Assembly (NCBI GenBank): GCA_023423655.1
Contig: JAFAFE010000006.1
Location: 558,001-622,000, forward strand
DNA: 64,000 bases
Source: Pseudomonadota bacterium
GTDB taxonomy: Bacteria > Pseudomonadota > Alphaproteobacteria > Sphingomonadales > Sphingomonadaceae
Direction: 5' to 3'
Shown here: positions 7,699-16,160 of the stretch, in pieces
How positions within the stretch are numbered: the stretch's first letter is position 1
How the letters are laid out: every line of letters begins with the position of its first letter
Notes under the pieces: generated by a model
What the model saw: only the letters and a program-made list of their open reading frames with translations
What the model was told of the DNA's origin: nothing
Database searches by the model: none
Translations under genes and position numbers: made by a program

Positions 7699-8718
7699 TC
7701 AAATATCGGAAAATAGGCGCACTAGGCTTGCTGCGGTCGCCAGCACGGCTTCCCTTGTCGTTCTCAACGGCCGACCAAGCAATTGTTCGCCCCTATGCCC
7801 GTCATATCGGCGCTGAACGCCAAGATAGGTGCGTCCCCCTTTGAGGGCGGCATCGAAATACGCAAATAATTTGGCCAACCATGTCGGCATAGGCCGTATT
7901 TTTATGCTGCGCCCTTCGGGGGCAACTTCTTCGTTCAACATCTCTGCAAGAGAAGGGAGCGACATGGGTGCATTGGTGATGATATGCCGCTTGCCACCTG
8001 CATTTGTGGCCGTCATTGCCGCGACCTGTGCATCGGCGACATCCCGCACATCGACATAAGGCAGAATAAGGTCAGGAAGCATCGGCATAGCCCCTTCAAG
8101 CAATTGCTGGACAATCCGGGCGGAGGTTCCGACATCTTCGTCCAGCAGCGGCCCCAACATTGTCCCCGGATTGATAACGGCAAGCCGCGTGTCTTGCCCC
8201 GCTTGCTGCACTATATCCCACGCCGCTTGTTCTGCGATCGTCTTGGACCGGGCATAGGCGCTGACATAGGGGCCTGAGATATTGGTCCAGATGGTTTCGT
8301 CAAACAGGACGTCATAATCGTCATGCCCGCCATCAATCGCTGCAAGCGAGGAGGTAAGTATAATGCGCTCCGCACCCTGCTTCAGCGCCGCAGTCACTAT
8401 GCGCTGCGTACCCTCGACAGCGGGCCGGATCAGCTCCTGCGCATCCTTCGGCATGGTGAGCAGGAAGGGGGAGGCAATATGCTGGACAAAGCGGCACCCC
8501 TGCACTGCATCGGTCCAGCCATGATTATCAAGAAGGTCAAGTTCCACAAATTCGAGCCCGCTAACATCTGCTCCGGCGCGGGTTAGAGCCGTGCGCACCG
8601 CATGTGACCGCTCAATATCGCGCAACGTTCCACGCACCTGATAGCCCTGCGCAAGCAAGGCCCGCGCCACATGACCACCAAGAAAGCCGGAAATGCCGGT
8701 TACCAGAACCTTGTCCAT
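7699..8718 (-). CDS. NAD-dependent epimerase/dehydratase-family reductase (extended SDR)
   Basis: The protein has 339 residues. The start at 8718 has AGAGGA close upstream, while longer in-frame starts run through the shared operator region. The N-terminal NAD(P) fold is VTGISGFLGGHVARALLAQG; the catalytic Tyr/Lys pair is in YARSKTIAEQ; a Ser-rich ILTSSLAAIDGG precedes it. The family resembles dihydroflavonol-4-reductase and aldehyde or ketone reductases. The substrate is unknown. It is divergent from a TetR gene with 42 bases between the starts, so that regulator probably controls it. Confidence 0.9.
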   Translation of the reverse strand: MDKVLVTGISGFLGGHVARALLAQGYQVRGTLRDIERSHAVRTALTRAGADVSGLEFVELDLLDNHGWTDAVQGCRFVQHIASPFLLTMPKDAQELIRPAVEGTQRIVTAALKQGAERIILTSSLAAIDGGHDDYDVLFDETIWTNISGPYVSAYARSKTIAEQAAWDIVQQAGQDTRLAVINPGTMLGPLLDEDVGTSARIVQQLLEGAMPMLPDLILPYVDVRDVADAQVAAMTATNAGGKRHIITNAPMSLPSLAEMLNEEVAPEGRSIKIRPMPTWLAKLFAYFDAALKGGRTYLGVQRRYDGHRGEQLLGRPLRTTREAVLATAASLVRLFSDI

Positions 8719-8732
8719 AATCCTCTTGCACT

Positions 8733-8755
8733 CAATCTTTACAGTGAATAGATTG
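8733..8755. promoter_or_regulatory. Probable TetR operator between the divergent genes
   Basis: A 23-base imperfect palindrome with outer arms CAATCT and AGATTG lies in the 42-base gap. Nine of eleven base pairs match around a single central base. Its position, next to a TetR-family gene and between two divergent starts, is what an autoregulatory operator needs. Confidence 0.6.
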
Positions 8756-8760
8756 CCTTT

Positions 8761-9381
8761 ATGACGGACAATCTTAACAGTGTCAAGATAGGACAGAGCT
8801 ACCATCATGGTAATTTGCGCCAATCGCTGCTCGACAGCGCCATCAATCTCATTTCCGAAAAAGGCGTCGAAGGGTTCAGCCTGCGCGAAACGGCGCGGCG
8901 TGCCGGTGTGTCACCCGCAGCGCCCAAACATCATTTCGCGGATAGCCGCGCGCTGTTGACAGCGCTTGCAACATCGGCCTTTACCGACCTCGCCTCGGCA
9001 CTGGAGCAGGCCAATATTGATGCCCCGCCGGACGATGCGTTGCGGTTACAAGCGCAAGGGACCGCCTACATCCGCTTCGCCCTCGGCGCGCCGGCCCTTT
9101 TCGGCCTGATGTGGCGTAGCGCCCGCCTTGATATGGAGGATGCTGCTTTACTCACAGCCAAACAGCGTGCCTTTGTCGCACTGGATCATGTGGTGCGGGG
9201 CGAAGATGCAGAGCAAATCACGCTCGAAGACCCGGCGATGGACCGCACCCTGGCACATTGGGCGCTCGTGCACGGACTGGCCGGATTAGCCCTCGACAAT
9301 TTATTCGGTGACGAAAGCAATAGAAAACAGGTGCTTGACGCTGTCACACCGCGCCTCGTTGCGCTCATTGCGGCTCGGTGA
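8761..9381 (+). CDS. TetR/AcrR-family transcriptional regulator
   Basis: The protein has 206 residues. The N-terminal DNA-binding domain spans about residues 13-65, with the helix-turn-helix in FSLRETARRAGVSPAAPKHHF. The C-terminal ligand domain includes YIRFALGAPALFGLMWRS, the pattern of the TetR C-terminal family in which WHG-type motifs occur. It probably represses the divergent reductase and itself. The 3' end overlaps the convergent gene at 9365 by 17 bases. Confidence 0.92.
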   Translation: MTDNLNSVKIGQSYHHGNLRQSLLDSAINLISEKGVEGFSLRETARRAGVSPAAPKHHFADSRALLTALATSAFTDLASALEQANIDAPPDDALRLQAQGTAYIRFALGAPALFGLMWRSARLDMEDAALLTAKQRAFVALDHVVRGEDAEQITLEDPAMDRTLAHWALVHGLAGLALDNLFGDESNRKQVLDAVTPRLVALIAAR

Positions 9382-9733
9382 GGCGATCCAGCGTTTTTTC
9401 AAGACTGCGCAAGTCGACATTGCTGCGGGCCTGATAGGCGGCCTTGAGGCGGCGCTTTTGTGCGCGCGTCAGTTCGATGCGATTACCCGCAGGCCGGTTA
9501 TGGTCGGCAAGCTTGGCTTCGGTGAAAAAATTCATCGTGCGCCAGGATGAAAAGCTGAAATCCAGCGCAATACCGCTGCCATTATGGATCAGCGTTTTGC
9601 TGAGGAAATTGTCGCGCACAAAATGCCATTCGCGTGCGCGTTCGGTGAGGAGCGCACAAGCCAATCGCACGAGAATTTCATTCTCGTTGGGCGGCGAAAT
9701 CCAGTCGCGCAATCCCTGCCATGTCTTTTTCAA
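9365..9733 (-). CDS. Uncharacterised protein, about 122 residues
   Basis: The preferred start is a TTG at 9731-9733, with AAGGAG ten bases upstream; it gives the sequence starting KKTWQGLRDWISPPNENEI. A longer ATG start at 9805 lacks a ribosome-binding site. The middle holds CALLTERAREWHFVRDNFLS, and the C-terminal third is basic (RIELTRAQKRRLKAAYQARS) and then helical. No domain is recognised. It overlaps the TetR gene end to end by 17 bases. Confidence 0.55.
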   Translation of the reverse strand: MKKTWQGLRDWISPPNENEILVRLACALLTERAREWHFVRDNFLSKTLIHNGSGIALDFSFSSWRTMNFFTEAKLADHNRPAGNRIELTRAQKRRLKAAYQARSNVDLRSLEKTLDRLTEPQ

Positions 9734-9876
9734 CCCGGCGATACTCCTTAAGGGGCAAGTGGCCCCGATGACGGCACCCCGGATGGATGCCGCGTGCCGG
9801 TCCAAGATATTTGTTTGCGGCGGATTTTCAACTGCTCCCTTATCAATTTTGGCGCGAGTGGTGGTGGTTCAGGCGC

Positions 9877-9916
9877 AAAAAAAGGCGGCGCGTCGGGGAA
9901 CGGGCCGCCCTTTTTT
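9877..9916. terminator. Bidirectional Rho-independent terminator
   Basis: A run of seven A residues, a stem GGCGGC (9884-9889) pairing with GCCGCC (9904-9909), and six T residues. The A and T flanks let it work in both directions. It lies downstream of the BA14K-like gene on the minus strand. Confidence 0.75.
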
Positions 9917-9980
9917 ATAGGTTATATATTGAGACTATGTGCTGAGGCGCGCGCTGTTCACCACGCGCCCGCTGCAACGC

Positions 9981-10334
9981 TTACAGCCTGCAACGGCGCA
10001 CCTGCCCATAGCGCGTGCGATAGGTGTCGGTGCGCGCATTATAGCTGCGGTAGGCCCGCTGGCACGCGCGCACATGGCGCTGCCAACTCGACCGGCGATT
10101 GTCATAGCGGTTGTTGTAGCGGCGGTTATCATAACGGCGGTCGCGACGGTCCCAGCGATCACGCCTGTCCCACCGGTCGCGCCTATCCCGTTCATATCGA
10201 TCCCCGCGTTCATAACGGTCGCTACGCTCGTAACGGTCGCCGCGATATTGCGCCGCAGCCGGTGTTGCTGCGAGCGGCACGGTCAGTCCGAGCGCCGCTG
10301 CACATAAGATGATCTTATTGGTCCAGCCTTTCAT
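9981..10334 (-). CDS. BA14K-like exported arginine/tyrosine/aspartate-rich protein
   Basis: The protein has 117 residues, starting at 10334 (an in-frame ATG at 10385 is less likely). A signal peptide covers about residues 1-28 (IILCAAALGLTVPLAATPAAAQ). A low-complexity stretch follows, built of DRYERGDRYERD, DRRDRWDRRDRW and NRRYNNRYDNRR units. The C-terminus, RACQRAYRSYNARTDTYRTR, matches the BA14K family, which has lectin-like periplasmic members. The minus-strand transcript should end at the terminator near 9900. Confidence 0.82.
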   Translation of the reverse strand: MKGWTNKIILCAAALGLTVPLAATPAAAQYRGDRYERSDRYERGDRYERDRRDRWDRRDRWDRRDRRYDNRRYNNRYDNRRSSWQRHVRACQRAYRSYNARTDTYRTRYGQVRRCRL

Positions 10335-10474
10335 TTTCCGCACTCCATCTATGCTTATCGTTGGAAGGCGGACAGCATAGGCCACGCGCCTGAACCCTTG
10401 ATGGCCAGGATTGTCAGGAAACTGAAAAATACAGCAAAAATGACCAATAAGGCGCGCGAAACAGAGGGAGAGCG

Positions 10475-10548
10475 TGGAGCGGGTAGCGGGAATCGAACCC
10501 GCATCACAAGCTTGGAAGGCTGGTGCTTTACCACTAAGCTATACCCGC
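10475..10548 (-). tRNA. tRNA-Gly (anticodon UCC), CCA encoded
   Basis: The acceptor arms GCGGGTA (minus, from 10548) and TACCCGC pair completely, and the 3' CCA is encoded at 10475-10477. The anticodon loop CTTCCAA gives UCC (10514-10516), and the T-arm GCGGGTTCGATTCCCGC is perfect. The anticodon stem, as CCAGC against GCTTG, carries one C-U mismatch at its second pair. Confidence 0.93.
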
Positions 10549-10701
10549 TCAAGGGCCGTAGCGTCGCCTTAAGGTCCGCCGCCAGTGGAGCGGCGCGATT
10601 GCCACGGCTTGCCGTCTAGGTCAAGAGATTCGGCGCTTGCATGGGTCGATTATATGTGCCTTAAATAGCGGGTTCACGTTTACGTAAGAGGGAATAAAGG
10701 C

Positions 10702-11493
10702 ATGAGCGCATTTGAAATGATCCGGGTAGAACGCGACGGACCTTTATTGGTGATAACACTCAACCGGCCCGAACGGTTGAACGCGGCCCCGCCGCAAATG
10801 TTCGAAGAAATCAGGGCCGCCGCCATGCTCGCCGCCGATGATGGCGCGCGCGCGGTTTTGATTACCGGCGAAGGGCGCGCTTTCTGTTCGGGTGCCGATC
10901 TTGCCAGTAATGCGAGTATGGCAGGGCCGATGTCCGACCATATATTGAAGGCGCTCAATGAGGGCTATAATCCGGTAATGATGGCGCTTGCCGCGCTCCC
11001 CATTCCGATCGTCACCGCCGTCAACGGGGCCGCTGCGGGCATCGGGTGCAGCCTTGCGCTGGCAGGCGATTTCACCATTGCCGCCAAAAGCGCCTATTTC
11101 CTGCAGGCCTTTGTCAATATCGGCTTGGTGCCGGATGGCGGATCGACCTGGATGCTGCCGCGCCTTGTCGGCGTTGCGCGCGCGATGGAGATGGTGATGT
11201 TGGGCGAACGTATCCCCGCGACCAAAGCCGCCGAATGGGGCCTTATCTACAAAGCGGTGGAAGATGACGCATTGCCCGCCGAAGCGCGCGCGCTTGCGAT
11301 GCGGCTGGCTAATGGGCCGACCCTGGCATTGGGGGCAATGCGCAAATTGATGCGCGAAGGCCTCGACAGCAGCTACCCCACCGCCCTCGCCGCCGAAGCC
11401 GAAGCACAGAGCAAAGTGTGCATGACAGCGGATTCGATGGAAGGCACAGCGGCCTTCCTGACCAAACGCCCGGCGAATTTTACGGGGGCGTGA
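10702..11493 (+). CDS. Enoyl-CoA hydratase/isomerase family protein (PaaG-like)
   Basis: The protein has 263 residues. It has the crotonase fold signatures: LVITLNRPERLNA, the oxyanion-hole strands AFCSGADL (residues about 61-68) and NGAAAGIGCSLALAGD (about 110-125), and the active-site segment LVPDGGSTWMLPRLVG. The Asp in PDGGSTW, rather than two Glu residues, points to the PaaG-type isomerase branch rather than a classical hydratase. It would act on acyl-CoAs of fatty or aromatic acid catabolism. No pathway partners are adjacent, so the substrate is open. Confidence 0.9.
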   Translation: MSAFEMIRVERDGPLLVITLNRPERLNAAPPQMFEEIRAAAMLAADDGARAVLITGEGRAFCSGADLASNASMAGPMSDHILKALNEGYNPVMMALAALPIPIVTAVNGAAAGIGCSLALAGDFTIAAKSAYFLQAFVNIGLVPDGGSTWMLPRLVGVARAMEMVMLGERIPATKAAEWGLIYKAVEDDALPAEARALAMRLANGPTLALGAMRKLMREGLDSSYPTALAAEAEAQSKVCMTADSMEGTAAFLTKRPANFTGA

Positions 11494-11521
11494 GGAGGCC
11501 GATATAGAGAGCCGGCACATA

Positions 11522-11711
11522 CCTTCTCCCTTGATGGGAGAAGGATATGGAGCCTTATGACCCAGAGCGGAGCGACGGGGAATTAGGCGGAGTTGGATGA
11601 GGGTGTTCCCTCAGCAAAGCTCGGCGCCAGACGGAAAGATCACCCTCATCCAGCTACGACTAGGCAGCAAGCTGCCAAGTCTTCACATCCTTCCCCCATC
11701 AAGGGGGAAGG
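11522..11711. repeat. Double-palindrome intergenic repeat
   Basis: Two self-complementary ends, ccttctccc...gggagaagg (11522-11544) and ccttcccccatc...gggggaagg (11689-11711), enclose about 140 bases. The interior has its own inverted copies (gttggatgagggtg against caccctcatcc). It sits between the convergent hydratase and hutU genes and may act as a terminator for both. Confidence 0.7.
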
Positions 11712-11720
11712 AATATTTGG

Positions 11721-13403
11721 TCACCCCAAAATGCCCGGCAAATCCAAGCCCTTTTCCTGCGCGCAATCTAACGCAATGTTATAGCCCGCATCGGCATGGC
11801 GCATCACCCCGGTTGCGGGGTCATTCCACAGCACGCGGGCGATACGTTCATCGGCTTCTGTGCTACCATCACAGCAAATCACCATGCCGCTATGCTGCGA
11901 ATAGCCCATGCCGACGCCGCCGCCATGATGGAGCGACACCCAGGTCGCGCCCGATGCGGTGTTGAGCAGCGCGTTCAATAGCGGCCAGTCGGACACCGCA
12001 TCCGACCCGTCCATCATCGCTTCGGTTTCGCGGTTGGGTGAGGCAACCGAGCCGCTATCCAAATGGTCGCGGCCTATAACAATCGGCGCGCTCAATTCGC
12101 CGTTGCGCACCATTTCGTTGAAGGCAAGGCCGAGCTTGTCACGCAGACCTAGGCCCACCCAACAGATACGCGCGGGCAAGCCTTGAAACGCAATGCGTTC
12201 ACGCGCCATGTCGAGCCAGCGATGGAGGTGCGCATCATCGGGGATGAGCTCCTTCACCTTGGCGTCGGTCTTGTAAATATCTTCCGGATCGCCCGAAAGC
12301 GCCGCCCAGCGGAACGGTCCCACACCGCGACAGAAAAGCGGTCGGATATAAGCGGGCACAAAGCCGGGGAACGCAAACGCATCGCCTAAGCCTTCGTCAA
12401 ACGCGACCTGCCGGATATTATTGCCGTAATCGAGCGTCGGCACGCCCGCGTTCCAGAAATCGACCATCGCTTTGACCTGCACTTTCATCGAGGCTTTGGC
12501 GGCTTTGGCGACAGCGGCAGGATCGCTTTCCCGCTTGGCGCGCCATTCGGCGACGGTCCAGTCTTGGGGGAGATAGCCATTGACCGGATCATGCGCGCTG
12601 GTCTGGTCGGTGACAATATCAGGCCGCACGCCGCGCGCGACCAGTTCGGCGAATATATCCGCCGCATTGCCGATGAGGCCGACCGATTTGGCCTCACCCG
12701 CCTTGGTCCATTGGTCGATAAGCGCGAGGGCTTCGTCCAGCGTATGCGCCTTTTCATCGAGGTAACGGGTGCGCAGGCGAAAATCGACGCGGGTTTCATC
12801 GCACTCGACTGCCAGACAGCACGCCCCAGCCATCACCGCCGCAAGGGGCTGTGCGCCGCCCATGCCGCCAAGGCCACCGGTCAAAATCCATTTGCCGGTG
12901 AGGTTGCCGTCATAATGTTGGCGACCCGCTTCGACGAAGGTTTCGTACGTGCCCTGCACAATGCCTTGGGTGCCGATATAAATCCACGAACCCGCAGTCA
13001 TCTGCCCGTACATGGCGAGGCCTTTTTTATCGAGCTCGTTAAAATGCTCCCACGTCGCCCATTTGGGGACGAGATTGCTGTTGGCGATAAGGACGCGCGG
13101 GGCATTTTCGTGGGTTTTGAACACGCCCACCGGCTTGCCCGATTGGACCAGCAAAGTTTCGTTATCCTCCAGCCGCTTCAACGTATCGACGATCAGGTCA
13201 AAGTCGCGCCACGTCCGCGCTGCGCGGCCAATTCCGCCATAGACGACCAGCTCATGCGGGTTTTCCGCAACATCGGGATGGAGATTATTCATCAGCATCC
13301 GCAAGGGGGCTTCGGTCATCCAGCTTTTGGCGTTGAGCGTCGTGCCGGTCGGCGGGGTTACGGTGCGGCTGTTGTGGCGGGGGTCGTGGGCGAAATCGGT
13401 CAT
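11721..13403 (-). CDS. hutU: Urocanate hydratase (urocanase)
   Basis: The 560-residue enzyme converts urocanate to 4-imidazolone-5-propionate in the cytoplasm with tightly bound NAD+. The family features are WMTEAPLRMLMNNL near the start, GGIGRAARTWRDFD, GTYETFVEAGRQHY, the glycine-rich NAD site TGGLGGMGGAQPLA, and the conserved Cys in ICWVGLGLRDKLG. The length is normal. Its start overlaps the end of hutG by four bases, so the two are translated together. Confidence 0.97.
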   Translation of the reverse strand: MTDFAHDPRHNSRTVTPPTGTTLNAKSWMTEAPLRMLMNNLHPDVAENPHELVVYGGIGRAARTWRDFDLIVDTLKRLEDNETLLVQSGKPVGVFKTHENAPRVLIANSNLVPKWATWEHFNELDKKGLAMYGQMTAGSWIYIGTQGIVQGTYETFVEAGRQHYDGNLTGKWILTGGLGGMGGAQPLAAVMAGACCLAVECDETRVDFRLRTRYLDEKAHTLDEALALIDQWTKAGEAKSVGLIGNAADIFAELVARGVRPDIVTDQTSAHDPVNGYLPQDWTVAEWRAKRESDPAAVAKAAKASMKVQVKAMVDFWNAGVPTLDYGNNIRQVAFDEGLGDAFAFPGFVPAYIRPLFCRGVGPFRWAALSGDPEDIYKTDAKVKELIPDDAHLHRWLDMARERIAFQGLPARICWVGLGLRDKLGLAFNEMVRNGELSAPIVIGRDHLDSGSVASPNRETEAMMDGSDAVSDWPLLNALLNTASGATWVSLHHGGGVGMGYSQHSGMVICCDGSTEADERIARVLWNDPATGVMRHADAGYNIALDCAQEKGLDLPGILG

Positions 13404-14209
13404 GAAAGGGCTCCTGAAAGGGCAAGCTGTTCGAGGCGGGCGAGGATGGTCGCCAGCCCCTTTTGCAAGGGTTCGGCTTTCACCGCATCAAAGGCAAAGG
13501 GCGGGTCGAGGTCCATATAAAGATCTTGGGCAAGTTCCATCTGGATGGCGTGGATGCCGTCTTGCGGGCGGCCATAATGGCGCGTGGTCCAGCCGCCCTT
13601 GAAGCGGCCATTGACGACCATTGTCTGACCGGTAGCGGCGCAAATTTCAGCGCATGTGTCGGCCACCATTTGTTCGATTGCGGGCGCGCAGGTCGTGGTG
13701 CCATTGGTGCCGATGTTGAAATCGGGAAGCCGCCCTTCAAACAGGAACGGCGCGACCGGACGGATCGAATGGCAATCATAAAGGATAGCGATGCCGTGAC
13801 GCGCTTTGATGCGCTGAAGCTGGGCTTCCAGCGCCGCATGATAGGGGCGATGCCAATGGGTGATGCGCTGTGCCACTTCGTCGGCATCGGGCGCGTGACC
13901 CTCTTGCCAGATAGGTTCGCCGTCAAAGTCGATAGTCGGACAAATTTCGGTCGTATTCTGCCCCGGATAGAGCGATTGCCCCGAAGGGTCGCGATTGGCG
14001 TCGATCAGATAGCGATGGAAATTGGCCGCAACCACCGTGGCGGACGGGAGCAGCCCTTCATAGAGCCGCCCGATATGCCAATCCGCATCCGCCAGCAAAC
14101 GCCCGCGCGCGTTTAGCCCGGTGCTTATTTCATGGGGCAGATGCGTCCCGCCATGCGGCATCCCCAAGAGAATCGGGCCATCGCCTTCTGTCGTCGAAAC
14201 TGTCGTCAA
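13400..14209 (-). CDS. hutG: N-formylglutamate deformylase HutG
   Basis: The enzyme hydrolyses N-formylglutamate to glutamate and formate, the last step after HutF. Zinc-ligand and active-site segments are GMPHGGTHLP, NFHRYLIDANRDPSG and ILYDCHSIRPV. I place the start at TTG 14207-14209 (AGGA upstream). A longer reading frame from ATG 14269 would add about 20 residues (MNVNVNVYVDLVKK...) coded by very AT-rich DNA that looks more like promoter than gene. The protein is then about 269 residues, in the family range. It overlaps hutU by four bases. Confidence 0.92.
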   Translation of the reverse strand: MTTVSTTEGDGPILLGMPHGGTHLPHEISTGLNARGRLLADADWHIGRLYEGLLPSATVVAANFHRYLIDANRDPSGQSLYPGQNTTEICPTIDFDGEPIWQEGHAPDADEVAQRITHWHRPYHAALEAQLQRIKARHGIAILYDCHSIRPVAPFLFEGRLPDFNIGTNGTTTCAPAIEQMVADTCAEICAATGQTMVVNGRFKGGWTTRHYGRPQDGIHAIQMELAQDLYMDLDPPFAFDAVKAEPLQKGLATILARLEQLALSGALS

Positions 14210-14322
14210 ATTGTCACAAATCCTAATTTTCTTAACTAAATCAACGTATACATTAACATTTACATTCATTTACAAAAACTATATATAGCGGTCCGGCAAC
14301 ACATATCTCTGCGGGGGCAAAG

Positions 14323-14715
14323 ATGAATTACTTCTATGCGCTCATCGCATATTGTTTATTCAATTTACTATTGGCAGTGATAATAGTTAGATTTTTCCCA
14401 TATTCTTCAATATCAATCCGCATCCGTAAAAATTTGATGATGATATTGTTGCTTCCTTTTTTTATCACCTTCCAAACTGTTGCCAAAATTTTCAATCTTT
14501 TTATGCTTGCGTTTGTTTTTATATTTGAATTTTTGTCTGGCCGTAAAACTTATCGTCGCATATATTCTTATTCTTATGGCCGCACACCATCCTATCCCGC
14601 ACGCCGTAATCAGCGAAACGCCATTCCTACCGAACCGAAGGAGGATAGGGTAACGGAAGACAGGGTTCCGGACGAAACAATACCCGCAGACGATGCCAAA
14701 TCCGGCGCCAAATAA
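14323..14715 (+). CDS. AT-rich membrane protein of unknown function
   Basis: The protein has 130 residues. There are two hydrophobic segments, about residues 5-25 and 40-70 (LLPFFITFQTVAKIFNLF and onward), then a basic Tyr/Arg-rich patch (RRIYSYSYGRTPSYPARR) and an acidic C-terminal tail. The coding DNA is far richer in A and T than its neighbours, which suggests recent acquisition. It lies in the opposite direction between hutH and hutG, and its last 106 bases overlap the end of hutH. Its reality rests on the long open frame and membrane pattern only. Confidence 0.55.
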   Translation: MNYFYALIAYCLFNLLLAVIIVRFFPYSSISIRIRKNLMMILLLPFFITFQTVAKIFNLFMLAFVFIFEFLSGRKTYRRIYSYSYGRTPSYPARRNQRNAIPTEPKEDRVTEDRVPDETIPADDAKSGAK

Positions 14716-16160
14716 CGATCTTCTTCGAGCCGCGCCGCGCAGTCTCGAAGGGCCGCTATCGCTGCCTGCAATGGCGCACTGGTGGTCAAGGGGGCACGAA
14801 ATTCTATCCCCTGCGCGGCGCACAAAAGTTCGACGCCCAATATATTGGACAGGTTCGCGTTCATCCGCATGAGACGGCGCGCGCCGTGGGCAGCCATCGA
14901 CACATGGTCTTCCTGATTGGCGCTGGTGGGCGTGGAATCAATCGCGCAAGGGTGGGCGAGATGCTTATTCTCGCTCATGAGCGCCGCTGTTGTAACCTCG
15001 GCAATCATATAGCCCGAATTCAGTCCCGGCGCTGGCGTCAGGAAGGGCGGCAGGTCAAAGCTTAAGGTCGGGTCGACCATCAGCGCGATGCGGCGCTGGG
15101 CAATCGAGCCGATTTCGGCGATGGCAAGCGCAATCTGGTCGGCGGCGAACGCGACAGGTTCGGCATGGAAATTGCCACCCGACACAATGCGCCCTTCGTC
15201 CACCAGAACGAGCGGATTGTCGGTCGCGGCATTGGCTTCGATTTCAAGCGTGCTGCCTGCTTGACGCAGCAAATCGATGCAAGCGCCGGTCACCTGTGGC
15301 TGGCAGCGGATGCAATAAGGGTCCTGCACGCGCGTATCGCCTTCGCGATGGCTTTCGCGGATGACCGAGCCTTCCAGCAGGCCGCGCATCGCAGCGGCCA
15401 CTTCAATCTGCCCGCGATGCCCGCGCAATGCGTGGATTTCGGGAAGCAAGGGCGCGGTCGATCCCATGATCGCATCGGTCGACAGTGCCGATGTGACGAT
15501 AGCGGCCTCTGCATTAGTCCACGCATCGAACAGGCCGGCGAGCGCATAAGCGGTGCTGAACTGCGTCCCGTTGATGAGCGCCAGCCCTTCCTTGGGACCA
15601 AGCGTGGTGGGCGTAAGGCCCGCCGCCTTAAGCGCCGCATCCCCGGCCATGCGCTCGCCGTCATATAGCGCCTCACCCGACCCGATCATAACGGCGGCCA
15701 TATGCGCGAGCGGGGCCAGATCGCCCGACGCGCCAACCGAACCTTGCGCGGGCACCAGCGGGGTCACGCCTTTGGCCAACATGCCTTCGATCAGCGTCAC
15801 AATCTCCCAACGCACCCCCGATGCGCCGCGCCCCAAGGACAGTAATTTGAGCGCCATCATCAGCCGCACAATCGCTGTTTCTGTGGCCTCGCCCACGCCG
15901 CAGCAATGCGACAGGATGAGGTTGCGCTGGAGCGTTGCGGTGTCTTCGGACGGGATCGAAATGCTCGCCAATTTACCGAAGCCGGTGTTAACGCCGTAAA
16001 CCGCGACATCGCCCGCCGCGACCTTTGCGACCGCATCCGCCGCGCGCTCCACCGCCGGTTGGGCGTCGCGATCCAGCGTAACCGCCAGCGACCCGCGATA
16101 GATTTTTTCAAGATCCTCCAGCGTCACCTTGCCGGGGGTCAATGTCATGGCTGCGGTCAT
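14610..16160 (-). CDS. hutH: Histidine ammonia-lyase
   Basis: The 516-residue enzyme removes ammonia from histidine to form urocanate, the first step of the pathway. The MIO cofactor triad Ala144-Ser145-Gly146 is in GSVGASGDLAP. Other signatures are VYGVNTGFGKLA (residues 54-65), QDPYCIRCQPQVTGA and the EFRAPL segment near the C-terminus. Its ATG overlaps the hutI stop (ATGA). The last 25 or so residues are a Ser-rich run (SGTLSSVTLSSFGSVG) unlike the usual family end, and they overlap the opposing gene at 14323-14715. Read-through past an older stop is possible. Confidence 0.96.
   Translation of the reverse strand: MTAAMTLTPGKVTLEDLEKIYRGSLAVTLDRDAQPAVERAADAVAKVAAGDVAVYGVNTGFGKLASISIPSEDTATLQRNLILSHCCGVGEATETAIVRLMMALKLLSLGRGASGVRWEIVTLIEGMLAKGVTPLVPAQGSVGASGDLAPLAHMAAVMIGSGEALYDGERMAGDAALKAAGLTPTTLGPKEGLALINGTQFSTAYALAGLFDAWTNAEAAIVTSALSTDAIMGSTAPLLPEIHALRGHRGQIEVAAAMRGLLEGSVIRESHREGDTRVQDPYCIRCQPQVTGACIDLLRQAGSTLEIEANAATDNPLVLVDEGRIVSGGNFHAEPVAFAADQIALAIAEIGSIAQRRIALMVDPTLSFDLPPFLTPAPGLNSGYMIAEVTTAALMSENKHLAHPCAIDSTPTSANQEDHVSMAAHGARRLMRMNANLSNILGVELLCAAQGIEFRAPLTTSAPLQAAIAALRDCAARLEEDRYLAPDLASSAGIVSSGTLSSVTLSSFGSVGMAFR

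Noticed and set aside
9935..10312. Plus-strand and other-frame products opposite the BA14K-like gene
   Set aside because: Low-complexity Arg-rich coding produces repetitive open frames in all frames; only the minus-strand frame has a signal peptide and the BA14K end.
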